From Macrostomum hystrix (lineage: Eukaryota; Platyhelminthes; Macrostomidae): a stretch of DNA of 64,000 nucleotides. Below are positions 40,148 through 51,900 of the stretch, piece after piece. The stretch lies in contig CATNEN010000007.1 of assembly GCA_950097015.1 (NCBI GenBank), forward strand, positions 8,495,001-8,559,000. Reading direction: 5' to 3'. Positions within the stretch are counted from its first letter, which is position 1. Each line of letters starts with the position of its first letter. The position numbers and the translations under genes were made by a program. The notes under the pieces were generated by a model that saw nothing but the letters and a program-made list of their open reading frames with translations, had not been told where the DNA came from and did not search any database.

Positions 40148-41938
40148 TTATGACTAAAAGTTTGTAAAATGCGGTCTGAGCTACTGTTGTCCTAGTAGGC
40201 TGGTGAGACTTGACTGACAAGAACATAAATCGAATTGCTGAAAACTGAGAACTAAGAACTCAACAAGGCGTACCTCCGCTACCTTGAGTCCTTGCTTTTG
40301 ATCAATACCACTTTACTTTTCAAAAACTCTAAATCTATACGATTTTATATATAGCTACTAAACTAGGAACAAAGAGGCGTCGAAAAAATAAGCTACTGAA
40401 AAGAAAACATTTCTCGTACATTTGGTTTGCAATATATTAGTAGCTACTAGCTAGCAATACGAACAAGCTAGTCCTGTTTACCTATTTAGCAACTGCTTAT
40501 TGGAGGTTTGGGTAAAGCTTTGGTTAAAAACTTTCAGTAAAATATACTTTGTAAAGTGCAAGATTGCAAATCAGTAATATGCCTAGAACTGCAATAGTCT
40601 GTCTAACTCGATTAGGAATGTCTCAACTTTAAAGCCTAAGGTCGATCAATATACGAGCTAATTGAAATACAAATAGCTAATCTGCTATGAATACAAAATA
40701 AACTAACTGAAAATATACTATACTAAAAGAAATACGAGATCAAGTGCTTGCCTCACCTTTCTCCGATTTAGAGCCTGAAAGAAAATATTTCTTTTTAATC
40801 GTGTCCGCTTCTTCCTAGACTGGAGCTGTTAAAAAGCCGGTTTACAAGTTTTGCGAAACAGGAGCAAAAGCAGGAAAATAGGCCTGATTTAGCAAGATCG
40901 CTGACCGTCTGGCGTCTAGCTTTGGAGTGAGGGAAGGGGAAGGGGTGGAATGACATATATGCAGAGAGCTGAGGCTGCCCCGATGGCTCGGGGTGGCTGC
41001 AGGGTAAGGAATGAGGGCGCCGGCTATCTTAATGGTCTGAATCACACTGGAGTAAAGTGTAGTCGCGGCCGGGGGTAATTAACATATGCAAATTAGGCTA
41101 TGACTGACTGGCTGAAGAGAGAAAGATATCGCATCTCGCGTAGGGCTAGGGCTGTTTTGGGGGGTTGGGGCGGGGGTGTGAGGGCCGCACTAAGAATCGA
41201 CCCAAGGGGACGGGGGAGGCCTAACACCCACCCCACAGAGCGAATCCTCGCGTCACAAGTTATCACGTGACTATGATTAGTTCCAATTTGGCCGGAACAG
41301 GGGGCGTACAAAGAAAAGTGAGAGAGGAGGAGAAGGACATTCCAAAACTCCTTCCCACAAGCGACCATCCCCCCAAATCTGCTTTTAGCAGTTCCTAAGG
41401 CTTAAAATAAAAATGGAGCGCACCCGCAGCCCATCGATCGGTGCCGAGGTTTTGTCAACTGGAAATTTTTGGACTGGCGGGGGTTCACCTTGCGATGATG
41501 GCTCGGCTCCCACGCTTTGACAGGAGGACAAGCAATGCTATCAAACTGCAAAGCTCAGTCACACATAGGATGCTTCCAATGGATTTCATTGGAGCAGCAT
41601 AACTGCTAGAAATCCGGTCAGTGCCAAAAATTAAAAAACTAAAAAACACGCTAAATTGACAAAGCAATCAGAGAAACTTTGCAAATTATGTACAAAGCGA
41701 AAGCACAAAATTTAAATATAAATCAAGAAGATATATATTTTTTGTATAACACAGAAGTATATATTTTAGTGTAATAATGCCTGCATGCAAAAAAATCAGT
41801 AGCCAGAATCGTAGCGGAATCGCAGCAAGAGTCGAATTCAGAATCGCAGCAGAAGCCGGATAGCAGCAGCAGTCGTATTCTGAATTGCAATAAGAGCCGT
41901 AGCCAACTAGGGGGCACACAAGAATCCCTTTATAGATC
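40148..41938. other. Region upstream of CtBP
   Basis: Expected promoter and 5' UTR of CtBP. There is a G-rich stretch around 41150-41230. No coding exon or repeat family is seen. Confidence 0.4.
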
Positions 41939-41978
<40 letters not shown>

Positions 41979-42273
41979 TGATTACACCTGCCCCAATTGG
42001 GTCAGATGTGCAGCCGACAGCACAGCCGCAGCTAATGCGCGGCGCATCTGAAGGCTGCGTACAGCTGTTCAGTCCACGGACTGGGGGGACGCCACACCCA
42101 CCTTCAATTATCCCAGCTGATGCTGGTACCCATTTAACAGCTGGGTGAACTGAAGCAATGCAGAGTTAAGTGTCTTGCTAAAGGACGCAAATTGTTCCAG
42201 TGGAGTCGGGAATCGAACCCCCGACCTTCAAGTCGTGAGTCGGACGCCTTAACCACTAGGCTACAACCTCTAG
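41939..42273 (-). repeat. tRNA-derived SINE, family B, full-length reference copy
   Basis: Minus strand: box A TAGCCTAGTGG (plus about 42253-42263), perfect box B GGTTCGATTCC (plus about 42209-42219), then the body (tttagcaagacacttaactc, acccagctgttaaatgggta, ccccagtccgtggactgaac, and so on) and a 3' tail of (ATT)n seen as (ata)n at 41939-41981. The tRNA-like head lacks a matching acceptor stem, so it is a SINE, not a tRNA gene. Other copies are at 12401, 26221 and a fragment at 10668. Confidence 0.88.
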
Positions 42274-43090
42274 ATCTAAAAAATATTATAGAGCGTATTT
42301 TTCTCAGTCTTAAATCCACCGTCGCCGTGGTACGTGGTAATTCCACCGATAAAGTGAACTTCGTCAGTAGTAGGAATTCAATTCTAGGAAAGTTGACGAA
42401 TTAGGCAAGTAAACCTGCTTTATGTAAATTCTATTAACAAGTGTGGTTTCACTTACCAAATCGACTACTAGTAAGTAGTAAGGAAGGACTACTAGTAAGG
42501 AGCGCTTTTGTATGTTTTAATGTTTGAGTAATCGTTTAAACTACACACCCACTATTCAAATCACAGATCCCAAACAAAGAAATAAGCAAAACAAAAAATT
42601 ATACCTTAGCAGGCCTGGCTTGAATGTCCTAGCATCTGACGGCATGCACGAATTTGATAACTGAAGAACTCATGTATATTATAGCAAATCTGAGACAAAG
42701 GCAGTTAGCCGCAGCGGGTGGGTAAAGCGGGTTTTTCGATTCTAACACTGCAGAGTGGTGATAGTGTGGTCACTCACAACTGCTGTTGGAGTTAGTGCGA
42801 AAACTATTGAATTATATATTGGAGCGAAATCTCAGATAAATCTCACAGATGACATTTATCACACCCAGTCTAAATACTCATTTAACAGAAGACGCAGCCT
42901 CAAAAAACTGCGAATTTCATTCAATCTTGTAATAATTATGACCTTTGGCATTTCAAGAAGCTGAGGATAAGTAGATGAAAAAAATATATAAAAAATAACT
43001 TAGAATTTAGAACTTAGGGATTTCAGGGATTTATAACAGGTGAAATCTCGTGAAAAGGGAGCCCCAGAATACCTGATAATTTGGGGACAT
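42274..43090. other. AT-rich unique DNA
   Basis: No gene or known element is seen up to the start of the 25-bp array. Confidence 0.4.
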
Positions 43091-44447
43091 TAGGACAGCT
43101 GGTTATTAGGGATTTAGGACAACTGGTTATTAGGGGATTTAGGACAGCTGGTTATTAGGGGATTTAGGACAGCTGGTTATTAGGGGATTTAGGACAGCTG
43201 GTTATTAGGGGATTTAGGACAGCTGGTTATTAGGGGATTTAGGACAGCTGGTTATTAGGGGATTTAGGACAGCTGGTTATTAGGGGATTTAGGACAGCTG
43301 GTTATTAGGGGATTTAGGACAGCTGGTTATTAGGGGATTTAGGACAGCTGGTTATTAGGGGATTTAGGACAGCTGGTTATTAGGGGATTTAGGACAGCTG
43401 GTTATTAGGGGATTTAGGACAGCTGGTTATTAGGGGATTTAGGACAGCTGGTTATTAGGGGATTTAGGACAGCTGGTTATTAGGGGATTTAGGACAGCTG
43501 GTTATTAGGGGATTTAGGACAGCTGGTTATTAGGGGATTTAGGACAGCTGGTTATTAGGGGATTTAGGACAGCTGGTTATTAGGGGATTTAGGACAGCTG
43601 GTTATTAGGGGATTTAGGACAGCTGGTTATTAGGGGATTTAGGACAACTGGTTATTAGGGGATTTAGGACAGCTGGTTATTAGGGGATTTAGGACAGCTG
43701 GTTATTAGGGGATTTAGGACAGCTGGTTATTAGGGGATTTAGGACAGCTGGTTATTAGGGGATTTAGGACAGCTGGTTATTAGGGGATTTAGGACAGCTG
43801 GTTATTAGGGGATTTAGGACAGCTGGTTATTAGGGGATTTAGGACAACTGGTTATTAGGGGATTTAGGACAGCTGGTTATTAGGGGATTTAGGACAGCTG
43901 GTTATTAGGGGATTTAGGACAGCTGGTTATTAGGGGATTTAGGACAGCTGGTTATTAGGGGATTTAGGACAGCTGGTTATTAGGGGATTTAGGACAGCTG
44001 GTTATTAGGGGATTTAGGACAGCTGGTTATTAGGGGATTTAGGACAGCTGGTTATTAGGGGATTTAGGACAGCTGGTTATTAGGGGATTTAGGACAGCTG
44101 GTTATTAGGGGATTTAGGACAGCTGGTTATTAGGGGATTTAGGACAGCTGGTTATTAGGGGATTTAGGACAGCTGGTTATTAGGGGATTTAGGACAACTG
44201 GTTATTAGGGGATTTAGGACAGCTGGTTATTAGGGGATTTAGGACAGCTGGTTATTAGGGGATTTAGGACAGCTGGTTATTAGGGGATTTAGGACAGCTG
44301 GTTATTAGGGGATTTAGGACAGCTGGTTATTAGGGGATTTAGGACAGCTGGTTATTAGGGGATTTAGGACAGCTGGTTATTAGGGGATTTAGGACAGCTG
44401 GTTATTAGGGGATTTAGGACAACTGGTTATTAGGGGATTTAGGACAG
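43091..44447 (+). repeat. 25-bp minisatellite (ggacagctggttattagggg plus attta)
   Basis: About 54 copies, the most uniform array in the window. The only variation I see is acagctgg versus acaactgg, at about 43128, 43645, 43845, 44195 and 44420. Each unit contains TTAGGGG, so the plus strand has a regular guanine run every 25 nt. Confidence 0.98.
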
Positions 44448-44917
44448 CGAATTAGGACAGAATAATGGGTTTTTAAATAGCTGACGATAAGGGATTTAGA
44501 ACAGTTATACAGGAATTAAGGGATTTTAAGTTACGGAATAGGCTGATTCGGAGTTAGCGAATAAAAAACAGCAGAGGCAAATTTGATTTAACGTGAACCA
44601 ACTGAGAGGCAATACTTTTTCCCGAACTAGAAACAAGAAGCAAAAAGGCAGAGGAGCCAGGCAGAAATGCATTTGAGCCAGGGGCACAGGGCAGAACTTT
44701 TCAAGTGAGAACAAGATGTGCCAGACCGAATAAGGAAAACTTTTCAATAAATTGCAACAAAGGCCTCCGCTTTCATATAGATACACAATGATGGGGATTA
44801 AAGAGCAGCTCATAGACGGCCATTGGGTTGTGCAAGAAACAGAACAATCAGTGCAAGCAGAGAAATTGGGATCCTAACACAAACCAACTGAAACGCAGAA
44901 AGCGCAGACGGAAATCA

Positions 44918-46276
44918 CTCGACCTCTATTCCCTGGCCTAGAACAGAGGGAGCTAATCTGACACCTCTATTCCCTGGCCTAGAACAGAGGGAGCTAATCT
45001 GACACCTCTATTCCCTGGCCTAGAACAGAGGGAGCTAATCTGACACCTCTATTCCCTGGCCTAGAACAGAGGGAGCTAATCTGACACCTCTATTTCCTGG
45101 CCTAGAACAGAGGGAGCTAATCTGACACCTCTATTCCCTGGCCTAGAACAGAGGGAGCTAATCTGACACCTCTATTCCCTGGCCTAGAACAGAGGGAGCT
45201 AATCTGACACCTCTATTCCCTGGCCTAGAACAGAGGGAGCTAATCTGACACCTCTATTCCCTGGCCTAGAACAGAGGGTGCTAATCTGACACCTCTATTC
45301 CCTGGCCTAGAACAGAGGGAGCTAATCTGACACCTCTATTCCCTGGCCTAGAACAGAGGGAGCTAATCTGACACCTCTATTCCCTGGCCTAGAACAGAGG
45401 GTGCTAATCTGACACCTCTATTCCCTGGCCTAGAACAGAGGGAGCTAATCTGACACCTCTATTCCCTGGCCTAGAACAGAGGGTGCTAATCTGACACCTC
45501 TATTCCCTGGCCTAGAACAGAGGGTGCTAATCTGACACCTCTATTCCCTGGCCTAGAACAGAGGGTGCTAATCTGACACCTCTATTCCCTGGCCTAGAAC
45601 AGAGGGAGCTAATCTGACACCTCTATTCCCTGGCCTAGAACAGAGGGTGCTAATCTGACACCTCTATTCCCTGGCCTAGAACAGAGGGTGCAAATCTGAC
45701 ACCTCTATTCCCTGGCCTAGAACAGAGGGAGCTAATCTGACACCTCTATTCCGTGGCCTAGAACAGAGGGTGCTAATCTGACACCTCTATTCCGTGGCCT
45801 AGAACAGAGGGTGCAAATCTGACACCTCTATTCCCTGGCCTAGAACAGAGGGAGCTAATCTGACACCTCTATTCCCTGGCCTAGAACAGAGGGAGCTAAT
45901 CTGACACCTCTATTCCCTGGCCTAGAACAGAGGGAGCTAATTTGACACCTCTATTCCCTGGCCTAGAACAGAGGGAACTAATCTGACACCTCTATTCCCT
46001 GGCCTAGAACAGAGGGTGCTAATCTGACACCTCTATTCCCTGGCCTAGAACAGAGGGAGCTAATCTGACACCTCTATTCCCTGGCCTAGAACAGAGGGAA
46101 CTAATCTGACACCTCTATTCCCTGGCCTAGAACAGAGGGAACTAATCTGACACCTCTATTCCCTGGCCTAGAACAGAGGGAACTAATCTGACACCTCTAT
46201 TCCCTGGCCTAGAACAGAGGAAGCTAATCTGACACCTCTATTCCCTGGCCTAGAACAGGGGGAACTAATCTGACAC
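44918..46276 (+). repeat. 41-bp minisatellite with a hairpin in each unit
   Basis: About 33 units of agctaatctgacacctctat plus tccctggcctagaacagagg plus g. Variants ggagct, ggtgct and ggaact are grouped. Within a unit, cctctattc pairs with gaacagagg (one mismatch) around a 9-nt loop. Confidence 0.97.
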
Positions 46277-46911
46277 CCGGCCATCCTGGCCTACACGCAG
46301 CCATCACAGGTAATCGAAAAGTGACAACAAAATCGTTAGAAAATATTACAATATAACGGAATGCTAACTCATATAGCAAATCAAAGTGTCAAAACACACA
46401 CACAATAAATCAAAAACCAAACAAAGCATACAGTTATCGATAATTACAAGTACACACAGTAGACTGGTGCCGGGAGAATTGAGTAGTACTTTATGTGATA
46501 TTCAGACAAAAATAAATTTTATCTAAAAAATATGATAATCAAAACAGTGTTCGCTAGCAAAGCGACGTTCGGCAATGCAATTTAATGGGTGAGTCGGAGA
46601 AGGCGAAATCACGCACTCACAGTCATAGTGCTGCACAACAAGGATAAAAAATCTATCTGGCCGGTTGCAGGACCAGAGCCCGGACCTGGGCGTTGGAGAT
46701 CAGGTGAATGAAAATCCGGCATCGAGTGATAAATTTAGTGTTGTTTGCGAAGCGTTTGAAAGACTTGTGAGCATGGAGTTCCGTGTTGGATCACTGAGGC
46801 CGTGGCCTGCTGTGGGGGTCAGCCGAACTCGGCGAGTCGGGATCGGCAGCATACATCAGACGAGCTTCTGGAATGGGGAGTGAGGGGCTTTGAAGCGATC
46901 GAAGAATCATT
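46277..46911. other. Unique DNA between two arrays
   Basis: No gene is recognisable. The short open frame at 46665-46883 has no known motif. Confidence 0.35.
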
Positions 46912-47387
46912 CTCAAAGGATTGAAGATCGATTCTTAAGGGATTGAAGACCGATTCTCAAGGGATTGAAGAGTTAGAATCCCTTGAGAATTTCTCATTTT
47001 CTCATTCTCATTTGGATCAAACAGACTGGCAGTGTCTTTTGCAGTCATTTCCCCCAAGCCGGTGGGCTTCAAGGGGATTGAAGATCGATTCTCAAGGGAT
47101 TGAAGATCGATTCTCAAGGGATTGAAGATCGATTGTCAAGGGATTGAAGATCGATTCTCAAGGGGTTGAAGATCGATTGTCAAGGGGTTTAAGATCGATT
47201 CTCAAGGGATTGAAGATCGATTCTCAAGGGATTGAAGATCGATTCTCAAGGGATTGAAGAATCATTCTCAAGGGGTTGAAGATCGATTCTCAAGAGATTA
47301 AAGATCGATTCCCAAGGGGTTGAAGATCGATTCTCAAGTGATTAAAGATCGATTCTCAAGGGATTGAAGATCGTTTCCAAGGGGTTG
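46912..47387 (+). repeat. 23-bp minisatellite (gattgaagatcgattctcaa plus ggg), interrupted
   Basis: About 17 units. An inserted block near 46975-47065 starts with an inverted array piece, giving a perfect 14-bp stem (attctcaagggatt against aatcccttgagaat). It continues into a 56-bp sequence also found at 49807-49862. Confidence 0.88.
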
Positions 47388-47433
47388 ATAGGCATAATAT
47401 AAATATAAAAATAATTCAAATAAAAAATCATAT

Positions 47434-47735
47434 TAATAATAATTGCAGGAGGGCTGCGGGCACTGGCACATCATTTGGTGACACTAGACCCGCAGCAAGC
47501 GAGGAGGCAATTCTGCCTATTTCGCTGACTCCTGAGCACACACGCTCACAGATACTGTACGTAGGCATACGCTCACACAGGTGTGTACATCTGCCCTGAT
47601 TTTATCATCGTTAGGCCGAGTAAACTTTCACTGTGCCTTGGAGGTTGGCCCTCAAGGGCGTAAATTGCACGACAAGCCCCCTCGCCGCGGATCAAACTCA
47701 GGGACCTGACGCGAGAGGCAAACGAATTCACCGAC
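47434..47735 (-). repeat. SINE family A, copy 4
   Basis: Starts after (taa)n with tgcaggagggctgcgggcac, and shares the middle (ctgactcctgagcacacacg, tcatcgttagg) and most of the head with other copies. The box A end is eroded. It lies just beyond the last placed exon of the galactosyltransferase. Confidence 0.75.
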
Positions 47736-47789
47736 CCCAAGGATTGATAGGCAATGGAAACGATTGATTGTCAAGACGGTAGCACTCAC

Positions 47790-48960
47790 AGCCCTGCGCA
47801 GAATCTGGGTCTCGGGAATCTCCACGGAGATGAAGTACACCAGCTGGCGGTCCTGCACGCGGCTCACTGTGTACTGCAGGCTGTTCAGGCCGTCGGTGCG
47901 CCAGCGCTTCTTGCCGAGCTTAATGAGCTTGAAGCTGCAGAGCGGGGTGGGGTGGGGTGGGTGACGGTTTGGGCCTGGGTGGCGCATCTCCTGCCAGCCG
48001 TGCAAACTAGCGATGGCAAACGGAAGCTCAATGTGACCACCGTTCTGCTCCCCATCCTGTTCATTCACGATTTTATTAGATAAAAATTATTTTTTTTCGC
48101 CTCTTCTCAGAAACTTATTTTTATAATCGAATCCTATCTTAATTACCGTCAATTAATCTGAATAGTTTCCCATTAGGGTATGGGAAGCCTTCCCCCTCAC
48201 CTGGCCTCCTCTCTCTCACCTGGCCTTCTCTCTCTCACCTGGCCTTCTTTTTCTCACCTGGTCATCTCTCTCCCACCTGGCTATCTCTCTCACCCGGCCT
48301 TCTCTCTCTCTCACCCGGCCTTCTCTCTCTCTCACCCGGCCTTCTCTCTCTCTCACCCGGCCTTCTCTCTCTCTCACCCGGCCTTCTCTCTCTCTCACCC
48401 GGCCTTCTCTCTCTCTCACCCGGCCTTCTCTCTCTCTCACCCGGCCTTCTCTCTCTCTCACCTGGCCTTCTCTCTCTCTCACCTGGCCTTCTCTCTCTCT
48501 CACCCGGCCTTCTCTCTCTCTCACCCGGCCTTCTCTCTCTCTCACCCGGCCTTCTCTCTCTCTCACCCGGCCTTCTCTCTCTCTCACCCGGCCTTCTCTC
48601 TCTCTCACCCGGCCTTCTCTCTCTCTCTCACCCGGCCTTCTCTCTCTCTCACCCGGCCTTCTCTCTCTCTCTCACCCGGCCTTCTCTCTCTCTCACCTGG
48701 CCTCCTCTCTCTCTCACCTGGCCTTCTCTCTCTCTCACCTGACCTTCTCTCTCTCACCTGGCCTTCTCTGTCCCACCTGGCCTCCTGTCTCTCTCACCTG
48801 GCCTTCTCTCTCTCTCTCTCACCTGGCATTCTCTCTCTCTCACCTGGCATTCTCTCTCTCTCACCTGGCCTTCTCTCTTTCTCTCACGTGGCCTTCTCTC
48901 TTTCTCTCACGTGGCCTTCTCTCTTTCTCTCACCTGGCCTTCTCTCTTTCTCTCACCTGG

Positions 48961-48994
<34 letters not shown>

Positions 48995-51900
48995 TGGCCT
49001 TCTCTCTCTCTCTCTCACCTGGCCTTCTCTCTCTTTCTCTCACCTGGCCTTCTCTCTCTCTCTCTAACCTGGCCTTCTCTCTTTCTCTCACCTGGCCTTC
49101 TCTCTCTCTCTCTCTCTCTCACCTGGCCTTCTCTCTCTCTCTCTCTCACCTGGCCTTCTCTCTCCCACCTCGCCTCCTGTCTCTCTCACCTGGCCTTCTC
49201 TCTTCCAACAGGCATTCTCTCTCTCTCTATTTTCAAGGATGTTTTGTCTACCGCATCAGTTGTTATCTACCGCAACAGTGCCCGGGATTGGAGTTGCTCT
49301 ACTCTCTATCCCTGGTTTATGTTGCTAAGCGATCCCAGAGCCTCACCGCAAGGGGTTGGGCTTGTTCTTCTCCTCAGTCTTGTGCTTGATCATGGTGTAG
49401 CGGGCGATTGACAGGGGGTAGCGGCTGATCTTGAAGCCGGCCCAGACCACCCGGTTGGCAAAGTCGTCGTCTTCGCCGCCCCAGCCGAAGAACAGATTGG
49501 AGAAGCCGTTGATGGCCTCGAAGTGCGCGGGCGTGAGGGCGCAGGCACCGCCGAAGATGGTTTCGTAGGGAAGGCGGTATTTGAATTTGTCCACGGCCGC
49601 ACTCATATGCCTGGGGTGGGCGCCGCACCTGTACATGTTGTGGTCGTGCTCGGGCAGCAGGTCAACGTCGTGAAACACGAGGCAGTTGGGCTGGAACATT
49701 CGCATGGCCTCCCTGTAGCCTATGTTAAACAGCATGGCCCGATTGAAGCGAGTTGTTCCCGCCTGTTGTCATGGAGACGGAGGGTGGGGAGGCGAATGTG
49801 TGAAACATTTGGATCAAACAGACTGGCAGTGTCTTTTGCAGTCATTTCCCCCAAGCCGGTGGATGCATTAGTTACCATGGCAACTGATCACTAGAGTACA
49901 CAGGCTGGGCTGCAATGGGATCGATGCGCTTTGCAAATAGTGGCAGGCTCAAATATCCACCGAGGTTTAATACAATAAAAGGGCGGGGCCGCTCTATGAA
50001 GCAGCTGCAGGCTGGGGCAGACTTAGCAGAATGAAGTTGCGTGGGCTCAGCACACACTGAGCAATGCGAGGCGCGCACTGCCTCTTTAAGGCGAGCAGTC
50101 ATGAGTGTTAGAGCTAATGTTACCGTAGCACAAGGCCCACGGTAAAAAGAAGCCTTTGTTGAGTAACAGACTGCGTTTCTAGTCACAATGATCCATACTA
50201 GCCCACTAATCGATAATTAATGCGACCCAACACTGAATCAAAACCAGTACAGTCTTGCTGAAAGATTGCCGGTACGGGCTCGTATAAATTGCCGGCAAAA
50301 CTCTTTAGTAAGGCAGGCGGAAAAAATACAGGCTGAAGGCTCGTTAGCACCCATTAAAAATTGCAGGTAAAGCAAAACTGAAACGGTATGCGTAGCAGGA
50401 ACTCAACACACGTCTGCTGATTGTGCGCATTTTAAACTCTGGGTGAAAAATTTGTATATAGAATTAAAGCCGTCTGCAAATGTCAGGTCTGTTTTCACTG
50501 TGCTAATTCTCCATTCACTGTCCTGATTCTCCATTCACTGTGCTGAGTCTCCATTCACTGTGCTGATTCTCCATTCACTGTGCTGATTCTCCATTCACTG
50601 TGCTAATTCTCCATTCACTGTGCTGATTCTCCATTCACTGTGCTGATTCTCCATTCACTGTGCTAATTCTCCATTCACTGTGCTGATTCTCCATTCACTG
50701 TGCTAATTCTCCATTCACTGTCCTGATTCTCCATTCACTGTGCTGATTCTCCATTCACTGTGCTGATTCTCCATTCACTGTGCTAATTCTCCATTCACTG
50801 TGCTAATTCTCCATTCACTGTGCTAATTCTCCATTCACTGTGCTAATTCTCCATTCACTGTGCTAATTCTCCATTCACTGTGCTGATTCTCCATTCACTG
50901 TGCTAATTCTCCATTCACTGTGCTAATTCTCCATTCACTGTGCTGATTCTCCATTCACTGTGCTAATTCTCCATTCACTGTGCTAATTCTCCATTCACTG
51001 TGCTAATTCTCCATTCACTGTCCTGATTCTCTATTCACTGTGCTGATTCTCCATTCACTGTGCTGATTCTCCATTCACTGTGCTAATTCTCCATTCACTG
51101 TGCTAATTCTCCATTCACTGTGCTAATTCTCCATTCACTGTGCTAATTCCCCATTCACTGTGCTAATTCTCCATTCACTGTGCTAATTCTCCATTCACTG
51201 TGCTAATTCCCCATTCACTGTGCTAATTCCCCATTCACTGTGCTAATTCTCCATTCACTGTGCTAATTCCCCATTCACTGTGCTAATTCCCCATTCACTG
51301 TGCTTATTCCCCATTTCACTGTTCTGATTCTCCATTCACTGTGCTAATTCTCCATTCACTGTTCTGATTCTCCATTCACTGTGCTAATTCTCCATTCACT
51401 GTGCTAATTCCCCATTCACTGTGCTAATTCTCCATTCACTGTGCTGATTCTCCATTCACTGTGCTAATTCCCCATTCACTGTGCTTATTCCCCATTTCAC
51501 TGTTCTGATTCTCCATTCACTGTGCTGATTCTCCATTCACTGTGCTGATTCTCCATTCACTGTGCTGATTCTCCATTCACTGTGCTGATTCTCCATTCAC
51601 TGTGCTAATTCTCCATTCACTGTGCTGATTCTCCATTCACTGTGCTGATTCTCCATTCACTGTGCTAATTCTCCATTAACTGTGCTAATTCTCCATTCAC
51701 TGTGCTAATTCTCCATTCACTGTGCTAATTCTCCATTCACTGTGCTGATTCTCCATTCACTGTGCTAATTCTCCATTCACTGTGCTGATTCTCCATTCAC
51801 TGTGCTGATTCTCCATTCACTGTGCTGATTCTCCATTAACTGTGCTAATTCTCCATTCACCGCCACCCGCACCTGTTCGATAGCGAATATTCGAAAGTGC

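Noticed and set aside
42190..42273. tRNA gene
   Set aside because: Boxes A and B are good, but the acceptor stem ends do not pair and the sequence continues into a SINE body with an (ATT)n tail.
43091..44447. Interstitial telomere sequence
   Set aside because: TTAGGGG occurs once per 25-bp unit and there are no tandem TTAGGG hexamers.
48180..49411. Ser/Leu/Pro-rich frames (295 and 166 codons) and a charged Arg/Glu frame on the other strand
   Set aside because: By-products of the CT-rich array inside a galactosyltransferase intron.
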